A DNA stretch of 64,000 nt, from contig NZ_CP031013.1 of NCBI RefSeq assembly GCF_003711205.1, forward strand, positions 1,798,001-1,862,000, read 5' to 3'. This stretch comes from Polaromonas sp. SP1 (GTDB taxonomy: Bacteria > Pseudomonadota > Gammaproteobacteria > Burkholderiales > Burkholderiaceae_C). A program made the translations under genes and the position numbers. Positions 1 through 17,203 of this stretch are shown one piece after another; the stretch's first letter is position 1, and each line of letters opens with the position of its first letter. The notes beneath the pieces were generated by a model. The model made no database searches. It saw only the letters and a program-made list of their open reading frames with translations, and was not told where the DNA came from.

Positions 1-243
1 GGCGGCGGTGCTGCTGCTGCCGCTGAAGAGAAGACCGACTTCAACGTCGTGCTGCTCGAAGCCGGCGCAAACAAGGTGTCGGTCATCAAGGCCGTTCGCG
101 AAATCACCGGTCTGGGCCTGAAAGAAGCCAAGGACCTGGTGGACGGCGCTCCGAAGAACGTCAAGGAAGGCGCTCCAAAGGCCGACGCAGAAGCTGCGAA
201 GAAGAAGCTCGAAGAAGCCGGCGCGAAAGTCGAACTCAAGTAA
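1..243 (+). CDS. rplL: 50S ribosomal protein L7/L12, C-terminal part (truncated by window edge)
   Basis: The frame is open from base 1 and ends in TAA. It begins in an Ala/Gly-rich hinge ([10 protein letters not shown]) and continues into the L7/L12 C-terminal domain, with the family motif [18 protein letters not shown] and the terminal [11 protein letters not shown]7/L12 forms the stalk of the 50S subunit that recruits translation factor GTPases. The N-terminal dimerisation domain lies upstream of the window. The position directly before rpoB matches the conserved rplJL-rpoBC arrangement. Confidence 0.97.
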   Translation, partial: GGGAAAAAEEKTDFNVVLLEAGANKVSVIKAVREITGLGLKEAKDLVDGAPKNVKEGAPKADAEAAKKKLEEAGAKVELK

Positions 244-258
244 TTGCTTGTGTTTGCG

Positions 259-292
259 AAGGCTGGAAGACCTTAAAAGGGCTTCCAGCCTT
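259..292 (+). terminator. Attenuator-like hairpin between rplL and rpoB
   Basis: An 11-bp perfect stem, AAGGCTGGAAG (259-269) with CTTCCAGCCTT (282-292), closes a 12-nt loop shortly after the rplL stop. Only a short T stretch follows, so termination should be partial. Partial termination here is known in enterobacteria, where it lowers rpoBC expression relative to ribosomal proteins. That role is inferred for this genome. Confidence 0.7.
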
Positions 293-500
293 TCGTGCTT
301 CAAGGAGCACACCGAAAAGCAGACCTCATAGTCTGCTTTCCAGTGTTTTTCTGATTCCCGACTGCAGAAAACGCCTTGGTTCGGGTGATGTGCAATGCGT
401 CACCGTCCGCCATGGTTGGTAGTGGCCAACCACCAAGCTGCCTGAATACGTGGTGTATTTGGGCACGAGAGTCGCCAGAGCCCATCAACGCGGAGAACTC

Positions 501-4613
<4,113 letters not shown>

Positions 4614-4640
4614 TCAACAGGAAAGAAAAGGATTTAACAC

Positions 4641-8861
<4,221 letters not shown>

Positions 8862-8897
8862 GCGCCTCCCGCCATCCGGCGCCTTTCGGGGCGCCCG

Positions 8898-8931
8898 GCC
8901 CCACACCTGCAAAGGTGTGGGGCTTTTTTTT
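8898..8931 (+). terminator. Rho-independent terminator of the rplL-rpoBC transcript
   Basis: The 11-bp stem GCCCCACACCT (8898-8908) pairs with AGGTGTGGGGC (8913-8923) around a GCAA tetraloop. Eight T residues follow. It lies 37 nt after the rpoC stop and is a textbook terminator. Confidence 0.95.
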
Positions 8932-8989
8932 GGACCGAAACCGTGGGTGCAAGCCGGTGCGATGAAATTTGAAAATTTATAAAAAAAGC

Positions 8990-9038
8990 GGCTGTAGCCC
9001 ATACTGTATATTGGGATGCAGCTATAAAAACAATAGCA
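8990..9038 (+). repeat. Dispersed short repeat, copy 1 (intergenic)
   Basis: A left block GCGGCTGTAGCCC is followed by about 17 bases and the core GCTATAAAAACAATAGC (9021-9037), an imperfect palindrome with GCTAT...ATAGC ends. The same left block and core recur about ten more times in the window. The gene-free stretch 8862-9165 otherwise holds only the rpoC terminator and presumably the promoter of the downstream LemA gene, which I could not define. Confidence 0.75.
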
Positions 9039-9165
9039 ACAAGGGAAGCTGGGGGCGGCGAAAGGCGTCCTTCTTGCTGCTGCGCCCAAAAAGCAGTTAA
9101 CCTCGCGGCTGTCACGCGCAGGCCGGGCGCCCGCCCCGCCACCCACCCCGTATCAAGGAATACCC

Positions 9166-9759
9166 ATGTCCCTCAGCACCCTTGTTTTGATCGTTGTGTT
9201 TGCCTTGCTGGTCTTCTGGGCCGTGGGCGCCTACAACCGGCTGATTCGCCTGAAAAACATCATCGCCAATGCCTTCGGCCAGATCGACGTGCAGCTCAAG
9301 CGCCGGTACGACCTGGTTCCCAACCTGGTGGAAGCCGCCAAAAAATACCTGCAGCACGAACAAAGCACGCTGGAAGCCGTGACGCTGGCACGCAACCAGG
9401 CGCGCACCGCCAGCGATGCGGTGCGCAGCCGGCCGGCCAATGCCGGCGCCGTGACGGCGCTGGCGGTGGCCGAACAGGCGCTGGACGGCAGCCTGGGCCG
9501 CCTCTTTGCGGTAGCAGAGGCCTACCCCGAACTCAAAGCCGACCAGACCATTCGCGAACTCAGCGAAGAACTCACCAGCACCGAGAACAAGGTCGGCTTT
9601 GCCCGCCAGGCTTACAACGACGCCGTGCTGGACTACAACAATGCGCAGGGGCAGTTTCCGGCGCTGCTGATTGCACGCCTCTTCGGCTTTGCACCGTCCG
9701 CCATGCTGCAGGCGACTGAAAGCGCCGTGGAGCGCCAGGCCGTCCGTATTCAACTTTAG
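9166..9759 (+). CDS. LemA family protein
   Basis: The 197-residue protein has an N-terminal transmembrane helix (residues about 3-22) followed by the LemA signature: YNRLIRLKNIIANAFGQIDVQLKRRYDLVPNLVEAAKKY. The rest is helical, as in the family. LemA proteins are membrane-anchored four-helix-bundle proteins of unclear biochemical role, often encoded beside membrane peptidases. The start follows AAGGA, and the next gene begins 15 nt after the stop, so this is a two-gene operon with the M48 peptidase. Confidence 0.93.
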   Translation: MSLSTLVLIVVFALLVFWAVGAYNRLIRLKNIIANAFGQIDVQLKRRYDLVPNLVEAAKKYLQHEQSTLEAVTLARNQARTASDAVRSRPANAGAVTALAVAEQALDGSLGRLFAVAEAYPELKADQTIRELSEELTSTENKVGFARQAYNDAVLDYNNAQGQFPALLIARLFGFAPSAMLQATESAVERQAVRIQL

Positions 9760-9774
9760 TTTCCTGCAGTCACC

Positions 9775-10782
9775 ATGCGTTTTTTCGAACGCCAGGAAGC
9801 CGCCCGCGCACAGACTACCCAACTGCTTGTGTTGTTTGCGCTCACCGTGCTGGCTCTGGTTGTGGCCGTCAATGCTGCCCTGGCTTTGACCTGGCGCATC
9901 GTGACGCCCGGCTTCAGCGGCTACCCGGCGTATTTTTTTGCGGTGAACACAGGCATGACCCTGCTGTTCGTGCTGGGCGGCTGGTGGCTGGAAACGTCGG
10001 CCTTGCAGGGCGGCGGCGAGCGGCTGGCGCGCCGCGCCGGGGCCCGGGAAGCCTGGCCGGCCAGCCGCGAGGCCGAGCGCAAGCTGTGCAATATCGTCAG
10101 CGAGCTGGCGATTGCCGCCGGCATGAAACCGCCCCTGGCCATGGTGCTGGACCGCGAAGAGGGCATCAACGCCTTTGCCGCCGGATGGGATGAAGGCGAT
10201 GCGGTGGTCGCGGTGACACGCGGCGCGCTCGAGCACCTCACGCGCGACGAACTGCAAGGCCTGGTGGCGCATGAGTTCAGCCACCTGCGCGAGGGTGACA
10301 CCCGCCTGAACATGCGCCTGGCCGGCATGGTGTTCGGGCTGGAGATGATTTTCAACCTCGGGCGCAGCATGTGCGAGGCCGATGGAAACGGCCAGCGTTC
10401 TTTTCTCGCCCTGCCTGGTTTTGCGATCAAAGTCACGGGCTCCCTCGGCTGGCTGGCGGGGCGCGCACTGAAGGCCGCAGTGTCGCGCCAGCGCGAGTTT
10501 CTGGCCGATGCGCGCGCCGTGCAGTTCACTCGCAGCCGTGACGGCCTGGGCGGCGTATTGCGCAAGGTAGTGGGCCAGCAGGAGCAGGGCGGCCTGGTTT
10601 CACGCACCCTGCACCCCGCGGTGCAACACATGCTGTTGGTGGGCGCAAGCGCAGACGCCCGCTGGTTTGCCAGCCACCCGCCCTTGCCCGAACGCATTCG
10701 CCGCATCTACGGCCGCCCGATGACGGCATTGCCCGCCCGGCGTGACGATGAAATGGCGACGCGGCCCGGCGCCATTTTCTGA
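9775..10782 (+). CDS. M48 family zinc metallopeptidase (HtpX-like), membrane protein
   Basis: The 335-residue protein has two N-terminal membrane segments (about residues 20-45 and 55-75), a zinc-binding HEFSH (HExxH) and a downstream third ligand in REFLADARAV. These are the hallmarks of M48/HtpX-type peptidases, which cleave membrane or misfolded proteins. The C-terminal SHPPLPERIRRIYG is also typical of M48. It lies 15 nt after the LemA gene, and a LemA-M48 pair is a recurring arrangement. The substrate is unknown. Confidence 0.9.
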   Translation: MRFFERQEAARAQTTQLLVLFALTVLALVVAVNAALALTWRIVTPGFSGYPAYFFAVNTGMTLLFVLGGWWLETSALQGGGERLARRAGAREAWPASREAERKLCNIVSELAIAAGMKPPLAMVLDREEGINAFAAGWDEGDAVVAVTRGALEHLTRDELQGLVAHEFSHLREGDTRLNMRLAGMVFGLEMIFNLGRSMCEADGNGQRSFLALPGFAIKVTGSLGWLAGRALKAAVSRQREFLADARAVQFTRSRDGLGGVLRKVVGQQEQGGLVSRTLHPAVQHMLLVGASADARWFASHPPLPERIRRIYGRPMTALPARRDDEMATRPGAIF

Positions 10783-10890
10783 ATGCCCGCGCCGGCCTGG
10801 ATTGCGGTGCCTCAGCGATGACTTGCGAATAAGCACATCGCCAATGGTTCGATGAAGGGCCTGTCGTGATCCATTGAAGTACTGGATACT

Positions 10891-10913
10891 CCCTATAGGG
10901 TGCCAGGGGCACC
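10891..10913. promoter_or_regulatory. Palindromic element upstream of the cytochrome c / sulfide dehydrogenase pair
   Basis: A perfect 10-bp palindrome CCCTATAGGG (10891-10900) overlaps a second inverted repeat GGTGCC-AGG-GGCACC (10899-10913), 55-77 bases before the cytochrome gene start. It could be a regulator site or a leader hairpin. No local regulator is obviously linked to it. Confidence 0.35.
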
Positions 10914-10967
10914 GCGTTAAATTGTCAGTTGAAGAAGAACTGCTGCCCAAAAACGACAGGAGAACCC

Positions 10968-11327
10968 ATGAGAACGTCACGTATTGCAACAGCCCCAGGA
11001 TTCAGGGCATTCAAACAACTCGCACTGCCCTTGCTGTGTCTTGCGCTCAGCCCCCTGGCCCAGGCGCAAAGCGCCGGCACCAAAGAGGCGCTGTATGTCA
11101 AAAGCCTGGCCGCCACCTGCGCCAACTGCCACGGCACCAACGGCACGGTCGTGCAAGGCTCTTCGGTCACCTCATTGGCAGGACTCGACAAGGGCTACAT
11201 CGTGGCGCAAATGAACGCCTTCAAAGCCGGCACGCGGCCTGCCACGGTGATGCACCAGATCAGCAAGGGCTACAACGATGCGCAGATCGAGTCGCTGGCG
11301 ACTTACTTTGCCGCCCAGAAGAAGTAA
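10968..11327 (+). CDS. Small c-type cytochrome (sulfide dehydrogenase-associated)
   Basis: The 119-residue protein has a Sec signal peptide (hydrophobic core LALPLLCLALSPLAQAQ) and one haem-binding CANCH at residues 51-55. A downstream Met in TVMHQISKGY probably serves as the axial ligand. The start is set by AGGAGA 5 nt upstream; a longer frame to 10929 contains no ribosome-binding site. The sulfide dehydrogenase flavoprotein follows after 15 nt. The protein is therefore probably the periplasmic electron acceptor (FccA/SoxE-like) of that enzyme. The link is by position and family, not tested. Confidence 0.88.
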   Translation: MRTSRIATAPGFRAFKQLALPLLCLALSPLAQAQSAGTKEALYVKSLAATCANCHGTNGTVVQGSSVTSLAGLDKGYIVAQMNAFKAGTRPATVMHQISKGYNDAQIESLATYFAAQKK

Positions 11328-11342
11328 GGAAGAAAGAACATC

Positions 11343-12647
11343 ATGAACACGCATCTTCATTCCCTTCCCGGCTTCAAGCGCCGCTCTTTCCTGCAGTCCA
11401 CCGCAGCCCTGGGTTTGCTGGGCCTGGCCGGATGCGCCACCACCTCGATCCCTTCCAAAGCCAAAGTGGTCGTCATCGGCGGCGGCTATGGCGGCGCCAC
11501 CGCGGCCAAGTATGTGCGCCTGCTGTCCGACAACAAAATCGATGTGGTGCTGATCGAGCCGCAGGACGCGTTTATCTCCTGCCCCATCTCCAACCTGGTG
11601 CTCAGCGGCGGCAAGCAGATCAGCGACCTGACGACGTCGTATGCCGGCCTGTCGCGCAACCACGGCATCACCGTGGTGAAAGACTACGCCAGCGCCATCG
11701 ACACCGCCAAGAAAACCGTCACGCTGGCCGGCGGCGCCACCATCGCCTACGACAAGCTCGTGGTTTCGCCCGGCATTGAGCTGATGTTCGGCAGCATCGA
11801 AGGACTGAAAGAGGCCAACGCCTCCGGCCAGGTCTTGCAGGCCTGGAAGGCCGGCGCGGAAACCGTGGCGCTGCGCCGCCAGCTTGAAGCCATGCCCGAC
11901 GGCGGCGTGTATGCCATCACGATTCCTGAAGCGCCTTACCGCTGCCCGCCCGGCCCGTATGAGCGTGCCAGCGTGATTGCCGGCTACTTCAAGGCGGCCA
12001 AGCCGCGCAGCAAGGTACTCATCCTCGACGCGAATCCGGACGTCACGTCCAAGGGGCCGCTGTTCAAGAAGGTTTGGGCCGAGCAGTACAAAGGCATCAT
12101 CGAATACCGCGGCCAGCACAAGGCCACGGCGGTCGACGCCAAGGCCGGCATCATCAAGTTCGATGTGCAGGACGACGTCAAGGCCAACGTGCTCAATGTG
12201 CTGCCCGCCATGCGCGCCGGCACGATTGCCGTGCAGGCCGGCCTGAACAACCAGGCCAACAACCGCTGGTGCGGCGTCAACTACCTGACGTTTGAATCCA
12301 CCGCCGCGAAAGACGTGCACGTGCTGGGCGACTCCATCCAGGTCGCGCCGGCCATGCCCAAGAGCGGCCACATGGCCAACAACCACGGCAAGGTCGCCGC
12401 CGCCGCCATCGTGGCGCAGCTCTCGGGTTGGGACGTGAACCCCGCACCCATGCTCACCAACACCTGCTACAGCTTTGTCGACAACAAGAACGTGATCCAC
12501 GTGGCCAGCGTGCACGAATACGTGGTGGCCGAGAAAACCTTCAAGGCGGTGGCCGGCTCCGGCGGGGTCAGCGCCGGGCCCACCGAGCTTGAAGGCGTCT
12601 ACGCGCTGAACTGGGCCAGTAATATCTGGGCAGACACGCTGGTTTAG
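11343..12647 (+). CDS. fccB: Flavocytochrome c sulfide dehydrogenase, FAD-binding subunit
   Basis: The 434-residue FAD-dependent pyridine-nucleotide-disulfide-type oxidoreductase carries an N-terminal twin-arginine-like signal with lipobox-like end (KRRSFLQSTAALGLLGLAGC), so it is exported. The dinucleotide-binding motif VVVIGGGYGGATAAKYV follows at about residue 40. The two cysteines expected to form the redox disulfide in FCSD enzymes appear in PYRCPPGPYER and RWCGVNYLTFES. The family oxidises sulfide to sulfur/polysulfide and passes electrons to a c-type cytochrome, here encoded 15 nt upstream. Homologues are called FccB or SoxF. No other sox genes lie nearby. Confidence 0.9.
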   Translation: MNTHLHSLPGFKRRSFLQSTAALGLLGLAGCATTSIPSKAKVVVIGGGYGGATAAKYVRLLSDNKIDVVLIEPQDAFISCPISNLVLSGGKQISDLTTSYAGLSRNHGITVVKDYASAIDTAKKTVTLAGGATIAYDKLVVSPGIELMFGSIEGLKEANASGQVLQAWKAGAETVALRRQLEAMPDGGVYAITIPEAPYRCPPGPYERASVIAGYFKAAKPRSKVLILDANPDVTSKGPLFKKVWAEQYKGIIEYRGQHKATAVDAKAGIIKFDVQDDVKANVLNVLPAMRAGTIAVQAGLNNQANNRWCGVNYLTFESTAAKDVHVLGDSIQVAPAMPKSGHMANNHGKVAAAAIVAQLSGWDVNPAPMLTNTCYSFVDNKNVIHVASVHEYVVAEKTFKAVAGSGGVSAGPTELEGVYALNWASNIWADTLV

Positions 12648-12700
12648 CCCCCACGGTCGCTCACTTCGTGTAGCTTCCTGCCCCCCGAGGGGGCCGCCCG
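12648..12700 (+). repeat. Second dispersed repeat family, copy 1 (3' of fccB)
   Basis: The repeat starts directly after the fccB stop. It contains GCTCACTTCGTGTAGC followed by a CCCCCCGAGGGGG palindrome. A related copy lies in the opposite orientation at 51965-52022, again just downstream of a stop codon. The GC-rich palindrome could act in mRNA 3'-end stability or termination, but no T run follows. Confidence 0.65.
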
Positions 12701-12824
12701 CCTACGGCCCGGCAAAGCCGGTTCCGCGGCTCATGCTTGCATTTCACTCCTCCCCGAAGAGCGGTGATCTCTTGGCTGGTCTAATACGGATTGACCGCCT
12801 ATTCCAGGTGGTATCTGTGAACCG

Positions 12825-14162
12825 ATGCAAGACAACCCGACCCAAGTCCCCCTGTGGCGCCAGCTGCAAGGGGCGGCTTCCCTTTTGATGGCCGTGCGCG
12901 ACGGCCAGTCCATGACAGCCGCGCTGGAAGATGTCGACGGCGCGTTGCGGCCCGGCGTCCAGTCGCTGGGCTTTCACACGCTGCGCTGGCTGGGCCGCGC
13001 CGAGGCCCTGCGCCAGCAGTTGGCCCGCCGCCCGCCGCCGCCCGAGGCTGACGCCTTGCTGTGCGTGGCGCTGGCCTTGATCTGGACCGAACACGATGCG
13101 CCCTACACGGCGCACACGCTGGTCGACCAGGCCGTCGAAGCCGCCAAGCGCGGCGATGCCACCCAGCACCAGGCCAGTTTTATCAACGGCTGCCTGCGCC
13201 GCTTTTTGCGCGAACGCGACGAGCTGGTGGCGCGTACCGAAAAAAGCCCACAGGCCGTGTGGAACCACCCGCAGTGGTGGATAGACCGGGTGCGCAAGGA
13301 CCACCCGGACAGCTGGCAGGCCGTCTTGCAGGCCAACAACAGCCGGGCCCCGCTGATCTTGCGGGTTAATGAACGAAAAACGACTCAAGCCCAATACCTG
13401 TCTGCACTTTCTGCTATCAATATTGAAGCGGCGCCGGTCGGAAAGCACGGCGTGATCCTGGCCCGCGCACAAGCCGTCAGCCTGCTGCCCGGCTTTGCGG
13501 AAGGGCACTTTTCGGTGCAGGACGCTGCGGCGCAGCTGGCGGCGCCCTTGCTTCTGGAGGGGCTGGAGACCGGCGGCGGCGCGAACGCCCGCCTGAACAT
13601 CCTCGACGCCTGCGCCGCGCCGGGCGGCAAAACCGCCCACCTGCTTGAGCTGGCCGACTGCGAGGTGACGGCGCTCGACATCGATGCCCGGCGCTGTGAA
13701 CGCGTCAAGCAGAACCTGCAGCGCCTGGGCCTGCAGGCCGACATTCGCGTCGGTGACGCCGGCAAGCCCGACGCCTGGTGGGACGGGCGGCTGTATGACG
13801 GCATCCTGCTGGACGCGCCGTGCACCGCCTCCGGCATCGTGCGGCGCCACCCCGACGTGCGCTGGCTGCGCCGCCCCACGGACATCCCCCAGCTGGCCGA
13901 CATCCAGGCGCATTTGCTCAAAACGCTCTGGCCTTTGCTGAAGGCCGGCGGGCGTCTGCTGTATTGCACCTGTTCGGTTTTTCGTGCCGAAGGCGACAAC
14001 CAGATACAAACGTTTCTTACGCACCACACCGACGCCTCATTAAAGCCCTCCCCGGGGCATTTGCTCCCCCAAAGTGGCGCCGAAGCGACGGTCTTCCCGG
14101 ACAATTTGATGCGTGAGCACGACGGTTTTTATTACGCACTCCTTGAAAAACGCCTCGGCTGA
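12825..14162 (+). CDS. rsmB: 16S rRNA (cytosine-967-C5)-methyltransferase RsmB
   Basis: The 445-residue protein has an N-terminal NusB-like domain (about residues 1-145) and a C-terminal Rossmann methyltransferase domain. Motif I is LDACAAPGGKTAHLLEL, and the two NSUN-family catalytic motifs are LLDAPCTASGIVRRHPD and LLYCTCSVF. RsmB methylates C967 of 16S rRNA. Residues about 187-202 (TTQAQYLSALSAINIEA) are encoded by a copy of the dispersed short repeat, placed between the NusB-like and catalytic domains. The last 50 bases overlap the next gene. Confidence 0.95.
   Translation: MQDNPTQVPLWRQLQGAASLLMAVRDGQSMTAALEDVDGALRPGVQSLGFHTLRWLGRAEALRQQLARRPPPPEADALLCVALALIWTEHDAPYTAHTLVDQAVEAAKRGDATQHQASFINGCLRRFLRERDELVARTEKSPQAVWNHPQWWIDRVRKDHPDSWQAVLQANNSRAPLILRVNERKTTQAQYLSALSAINIEAAPVGKHGVILARAQAVSLLPGFAEGHFSVQDAAAQLAAPLLLEGLETGGGANARLNILDACAAPGGKTAHLLELADCEVTALDIDARRCERVKQNLQRLGLQADIRVGDAGKPDAWWDGRLYDGILLDAPCTASGIVRRHPDVRWLRRPTDIPQLADIQAHLLKTLWPLLKAGGRLLYCTCSVFRAEGDNQIQTFLTHHTDASLKPSPGHLLPQSGAEATVFPDNLMREHDGFYYALLEKRLG
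13383..13430 (+). repeat. Dispersed short repeat, copy 2 (inside rsmB)
   Basis: The left block CTCAAGCCC and the core GCTATCAATATTGAAGC match the intergenic copies in order and spacing. The insertion keeps the rsmB reading frame and falls in the interdomain region, where extra residues should be tolerated. Confidence 0.65.
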
Positions 14163-14808
14163 CCTCCGCCGGCGCGCGCTCGCCCTTGCCCGGCTTGTGC
14201 TGGGAATGTGCTTTTCCGCCGCTTTGGCCTGGGCGCCGGGCGCCGCTTCGGCCACGGAGATCACGCAGCTGCGGGTTGAGCGCGGCGACGACGGTGTCCA
14301 CCTCTCGGCCCTGGTCCGGTTTGACCTTCCGCCCGTGGTGGAAGACGCCCTGCTCAAGGGCATTCCGATGTTTTTTGTGGTCGAAGCCGACATTTACCGC
14401 GACCGCTGGTACTGGACGGACCCGCGTGTGGTCAGCGCCGCCCGCACCATCCGCCTGGCCTACCAGCCTTTGACCCGCCGCTGGCGCGTCAACATCGCCT
14501 CGGGCCTGATCACCAGCTCGGGCGGCCTGCGCGCCACGCTGAACCAGAACTACGAAACGCTTCCCGAGGCCCTGTCGGCCATCCAGCGCGTGGCCCGCTG
14601 GAAGATCGCCGAGGCCTCCGAAATCGACCCGGACGCCGCGCACAAGCTGGACTTCAATTTCCGGCTCGATTTGTCCCAGCTGCCGCGGCCCTTCCAGATC
14701 GGTGTGGCGGGGCAACGGGAGTGGAATATTTCAGCGCAGGTCAAGGAGCGGCTCAAGCTTGAACCCGCCGCACCTCCCGCTGCCGCAGGCACCGAGGCCG
14801 CCAAGTGA
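14113..14808 (+). CDS. DUF4390 domain exported protein
   Basis: The 231-residue protein has an N-terminal signal/anchor segment (LARLVLGMCFSAALAWAPGAASA). The DUF4390 body includes FFVVEADIYRDRWYWTDP and RTIRLAYQPLTRRWRVNI. The function is unknown. The gene is conserved immediately before ntrY-type kinases in Burkholderiales, so a link to envelope or redox sensing is plausible. The GTG start at 14113 lies inside the end of rsmB. Its stop overlaps the GTG start of the kinase gene (GTGA), implying translational coupling. Confidence 0.8.
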   Translation: MSTTVFITHSLKNASADLRRRALALARLVLGMCFSAALAWAPGAASATEITQLRVERGDDGVHLSALVRFDLPPVVEDALLKGIPMFFVVEADIYRDRWYWTDPRVVSAARTIRLAYQPLTRRWRVNIASGLITSSGGLRATLNQNYETLPEALSAIQRVARWKIAEASEIDPDAAHKLDFNFRLDLSQLPRPFQIGVAGQREWNISAQVKERLKLEPAAPPAAAGTEAAK

Positions 14809-17129
14809 ACCTGCAGGTCAGCGGCGGGTCCCTCAAGAGCAGCAAGGCCTTTCGCTGGACGGTCGGCGTCGGCATAGGCGCCATCGTGGCGCTCGGCCTG
14901 GTGCTGATGTTCCTGCTCACGCAGGCCACCGGCAACCGCGAACTTTACGAACGCAATTACGCGCTGCTCCTCGTATTGAATGTCACCGTTGCCGGCTTGC
15001 TGCTGCTGGTGATCGGCTGGATCGTGGTGCGCCTGGCTGTGCGGTTGCGCCGCGGCCGCTTCGGCAGCCGCCTGCTGGTCAAGCTGGCCGCGATTTTTGC
15101 GCTGGTCGGCCTGATGCCGGGGCTCATGATTTATGTGGTGTCCTACCAGTTCGTCTCGCGCTCCATCGAAAGCTGGTTTGACGTCGAAGTCGAAGGCGCG
15201 CTGGCCGCCGGCCTGAACCTCGGCCGCGCCACGCTGGACACCCTGGCGGCCGACCTGGGCAACAAGACACGCCAGGCCGCCACGCAGATCTCTGAAACCC
15301 CCGACGCCATGGCCGGCCTGGCGCTTGAGCGCCTGCGCGACCAGCTGCAGGCCAGCGACGTCGTGCTGTGGAGCCCGTCGGGCCAGGTCATCGCCAGCGC
15401 CGGCGAGTCGCGCTTTTTGCTCAAGCCCGAGCGGCCCTCGGTGCAGCAGCTGCGCAGCGCGCGCACGCAGCGCGTCGTCACGCAGATCGAAGGCCTGGAT
15501 GAAGTGGTGTCGGCGGGCAACGGCGAGTTGACGGCGGGCGCCGCCGGGCCCGCCGCCAATGTCGGCACGGCGCCGCGCGTCAAGGCCATTGCCGTGGTGA
15601 ACAACCCCAACGTGAGCGCGCTGGGAGACTCCCGGTATTTGCAGGTCACCCAGTTGTTACCTGAAGGCCTGGTGGCCAATGCCATCGCCGTGCAGGAGGC
15701 CAACCGCGAATACCAGGAGCGGGCGCTGGCGCGCGGCGGCCTGCGCAAGATGTACATAGGCACCCTCACGCTCAGCCTTTTCCTGGCAGTGTTCGGCGCC
15801 GTGCTGCTGGCGGTGGTGCTGGGCAACCAGCTGGCCAAACCCCTGCTGGTGCTGGCTGAAGGCGTGCGCCAGGTGGCGCAGGGCGACCTCACGCCCAAGG
15901 CTGCCCTGCAAGGCAAGGACGAGCTGGGCGGGCTGACGCGCTCATTTGCCGACATGACGCAGCAGCTGTCGGACGCCCGCTCCGCCGTGCAGCAAAGCAT
16001 GAGCCAGGTCGACGCCGCGCGCGCCAACCTGCAAACCATCCTGGACAACCTCACCGCCGGCGTCATCGTGCTGGATGTGCGCGGCCGCATCCAGTCCAGC
16101 AACCCCGGCGCGACGCGCATCCTGCGTGCGCCGCTGGCCGCTTACCACGGCAAGTCGCTGGGTGAAGTCCCCGGGTTGGGCACCTTTGCCAAAGACGTGC
16201 AGACGCAGTTTGCCGATTACCTCAGCGACAACGCCCCGCATGGGCTGGAGCACTGGCAGCAGTCGTTCGAGCTCAACGCGGCCATGACCGGTGCGCCCGA
16301 CAACGCCACCACGCTGATCGCGCGCGGCGCCAGGATGCCGGGCACCGAAGAATTTCTGCTGGTGTTCGACGATGTCTCCGAAATGGTGTCGGCCCAGCGC
16401 GCACAGGCCTGGGGCGAGGTGGCGCGCAGGCTGGCCCACGAGATCAAGAACCCGCTCACGCCGATCCAGCTGTCGGCCGAGCGCCTTGAAATGAAACTCA
16501 CCGGCAAGGTGGGCGAAGCCGAGCAGTTGCTGCTCACCAAGTCCGTGAAAACCATCGTCGACCAGGTCGACGCCATGAAGCGGCTCGTCAACGAGTTTCG
16601 CGACTACGCCCGGCTGCCGGCCGCTGAACTCAAGCCCGTGGACCTCAACGCCCTGATCGGCGACGTCATGCAGCTTTACCTGAGCGACCCCTACGCCGAC
16701 GGCCATGGCGGCCGGCGCAGCGATTCCGCAGCGTCCGTGCCCGTCGTCACCGAGCTCGACCCCAAAGCCCCGCTGATCCAGGGCGACGCCCAGCAGCTGC
16801 GCCAGGTCATCCACAACCTGCTGCAAAACGCGCAGGACGCCCAGGAAGGCAAGGAGGGCGCGCGTGTCACCCTCAAGACCGAATACTCCGACACCTCCAG
16901 ACGTGTCCGCCTGAGCGTGCGCGACAACGGCACCGGCTTCCCCGAACACATCCTCAAACGCGCCTTTGAGCCCTATGTCACCACCAAGGTCAAAGGCACC
17001 GGGCTGGGGCTGGCGGTCGTCAAGAAAATCGCCGACGAGCACGGCGCGCGTATTGATATTTCCAACCGCGTGGTGGACGGCGCGGTGCAAGGAGCGCAAG
17101 TGTCGTTATCATTTGCAGTTGTGGCATAA
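14805..17129 (+). CDS. ntrY: NtrY-type membrane sensor histidine kinase
   Basis: The 774-residue protein has three N-terminal membrane helices (about residues 17-39, 50-72, 88-110), a long extracytoplasmic region, a fourth helix (about 320-345) and a HAMP segment (NQLAKPLLVLAEGVRQVAQGD). A PAS-like domain (about 400-500) and HisKA with phospho-acceptor RLAHEIKNPLTPIQLSAERL (His near residue 545) follow. The HATPase has IHNLLQNAQDAQEG and KGTGLGLAVVKKIADEHG. NtrY-family kinases respond to nitrogen or redox status and phosphorylate NtrX. The GTG start overlaps the DUF4390 stop. Confidence 0.93.
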   Translation: MNLQVSGGSLKSSKAFRWTVGVGIGAIVALGLVLMFLLTQATGNRELYERNYALLLVLNVTVAGLLLLVIGWIVVRLAVRLRRGRFGSRLLVKLAAIFALVGLMPGLMIYVVSYQFVSRSIESWFDVEVEGALAAGLNLGRATLDTLAADLGNKTRQAATQISETPDAMAGLALERLRDQLQASDVVLWSPSGQVIASAGESRFLLKPERPSVQQLRSARTQRVVTQIEGLDEVVSAGNGELTAGAAGPAANVGTAPRVKAIAVVNNPNVSALGDSRYLQVTQLLPEGLVANAIAVQEANREYQERALARGGLRKMYIGTLTLSLFLAVFGAVLLAVVLGNQLAKPLLVLAEGVRQVAQGDLTPKAALQGKDELGGLTRSFADMTQQLSDARSAVQQSMSQVDAARANLQTILDNLTAGVIVLDVRGRIQSSNPGATRILRAPLAAYHGKSLGEVPGLGTFAKDVQTQFADYLSDNAPHGLEHWQQSFELNAAMTGAPDNATTLIARGARMPGTEEFLLVFDDVSEMVSAQRAQAWGEVARRLAHEIKNPLTPIQLSAERLEMKLTGKVGEAEQLLLTKSVKTIVDQVDAMKRLVNEFRDYARLPAAELKPVDLNALIGDVMQLYLSDPYADGHGGRRSDSAASVPVVTELDPKAPLIQGDAQQLRQVIHNLLQNAQDAQEGKEGARVTLKTEYSDTSRRVRLSVRDNGTGFPEHILKRAFEPYVTTKVKGTGLGLAVVKKIADEHGARIDISNRVVDGAVQGAQVSLSFAVVA

Positions 17130-17203
17130 CAACACATTCAGTAACACTTCGATCTCGAACTAAATTACGGCATCGCAAACAACAGGCAGGCAGCAATTCA
17201 ATC

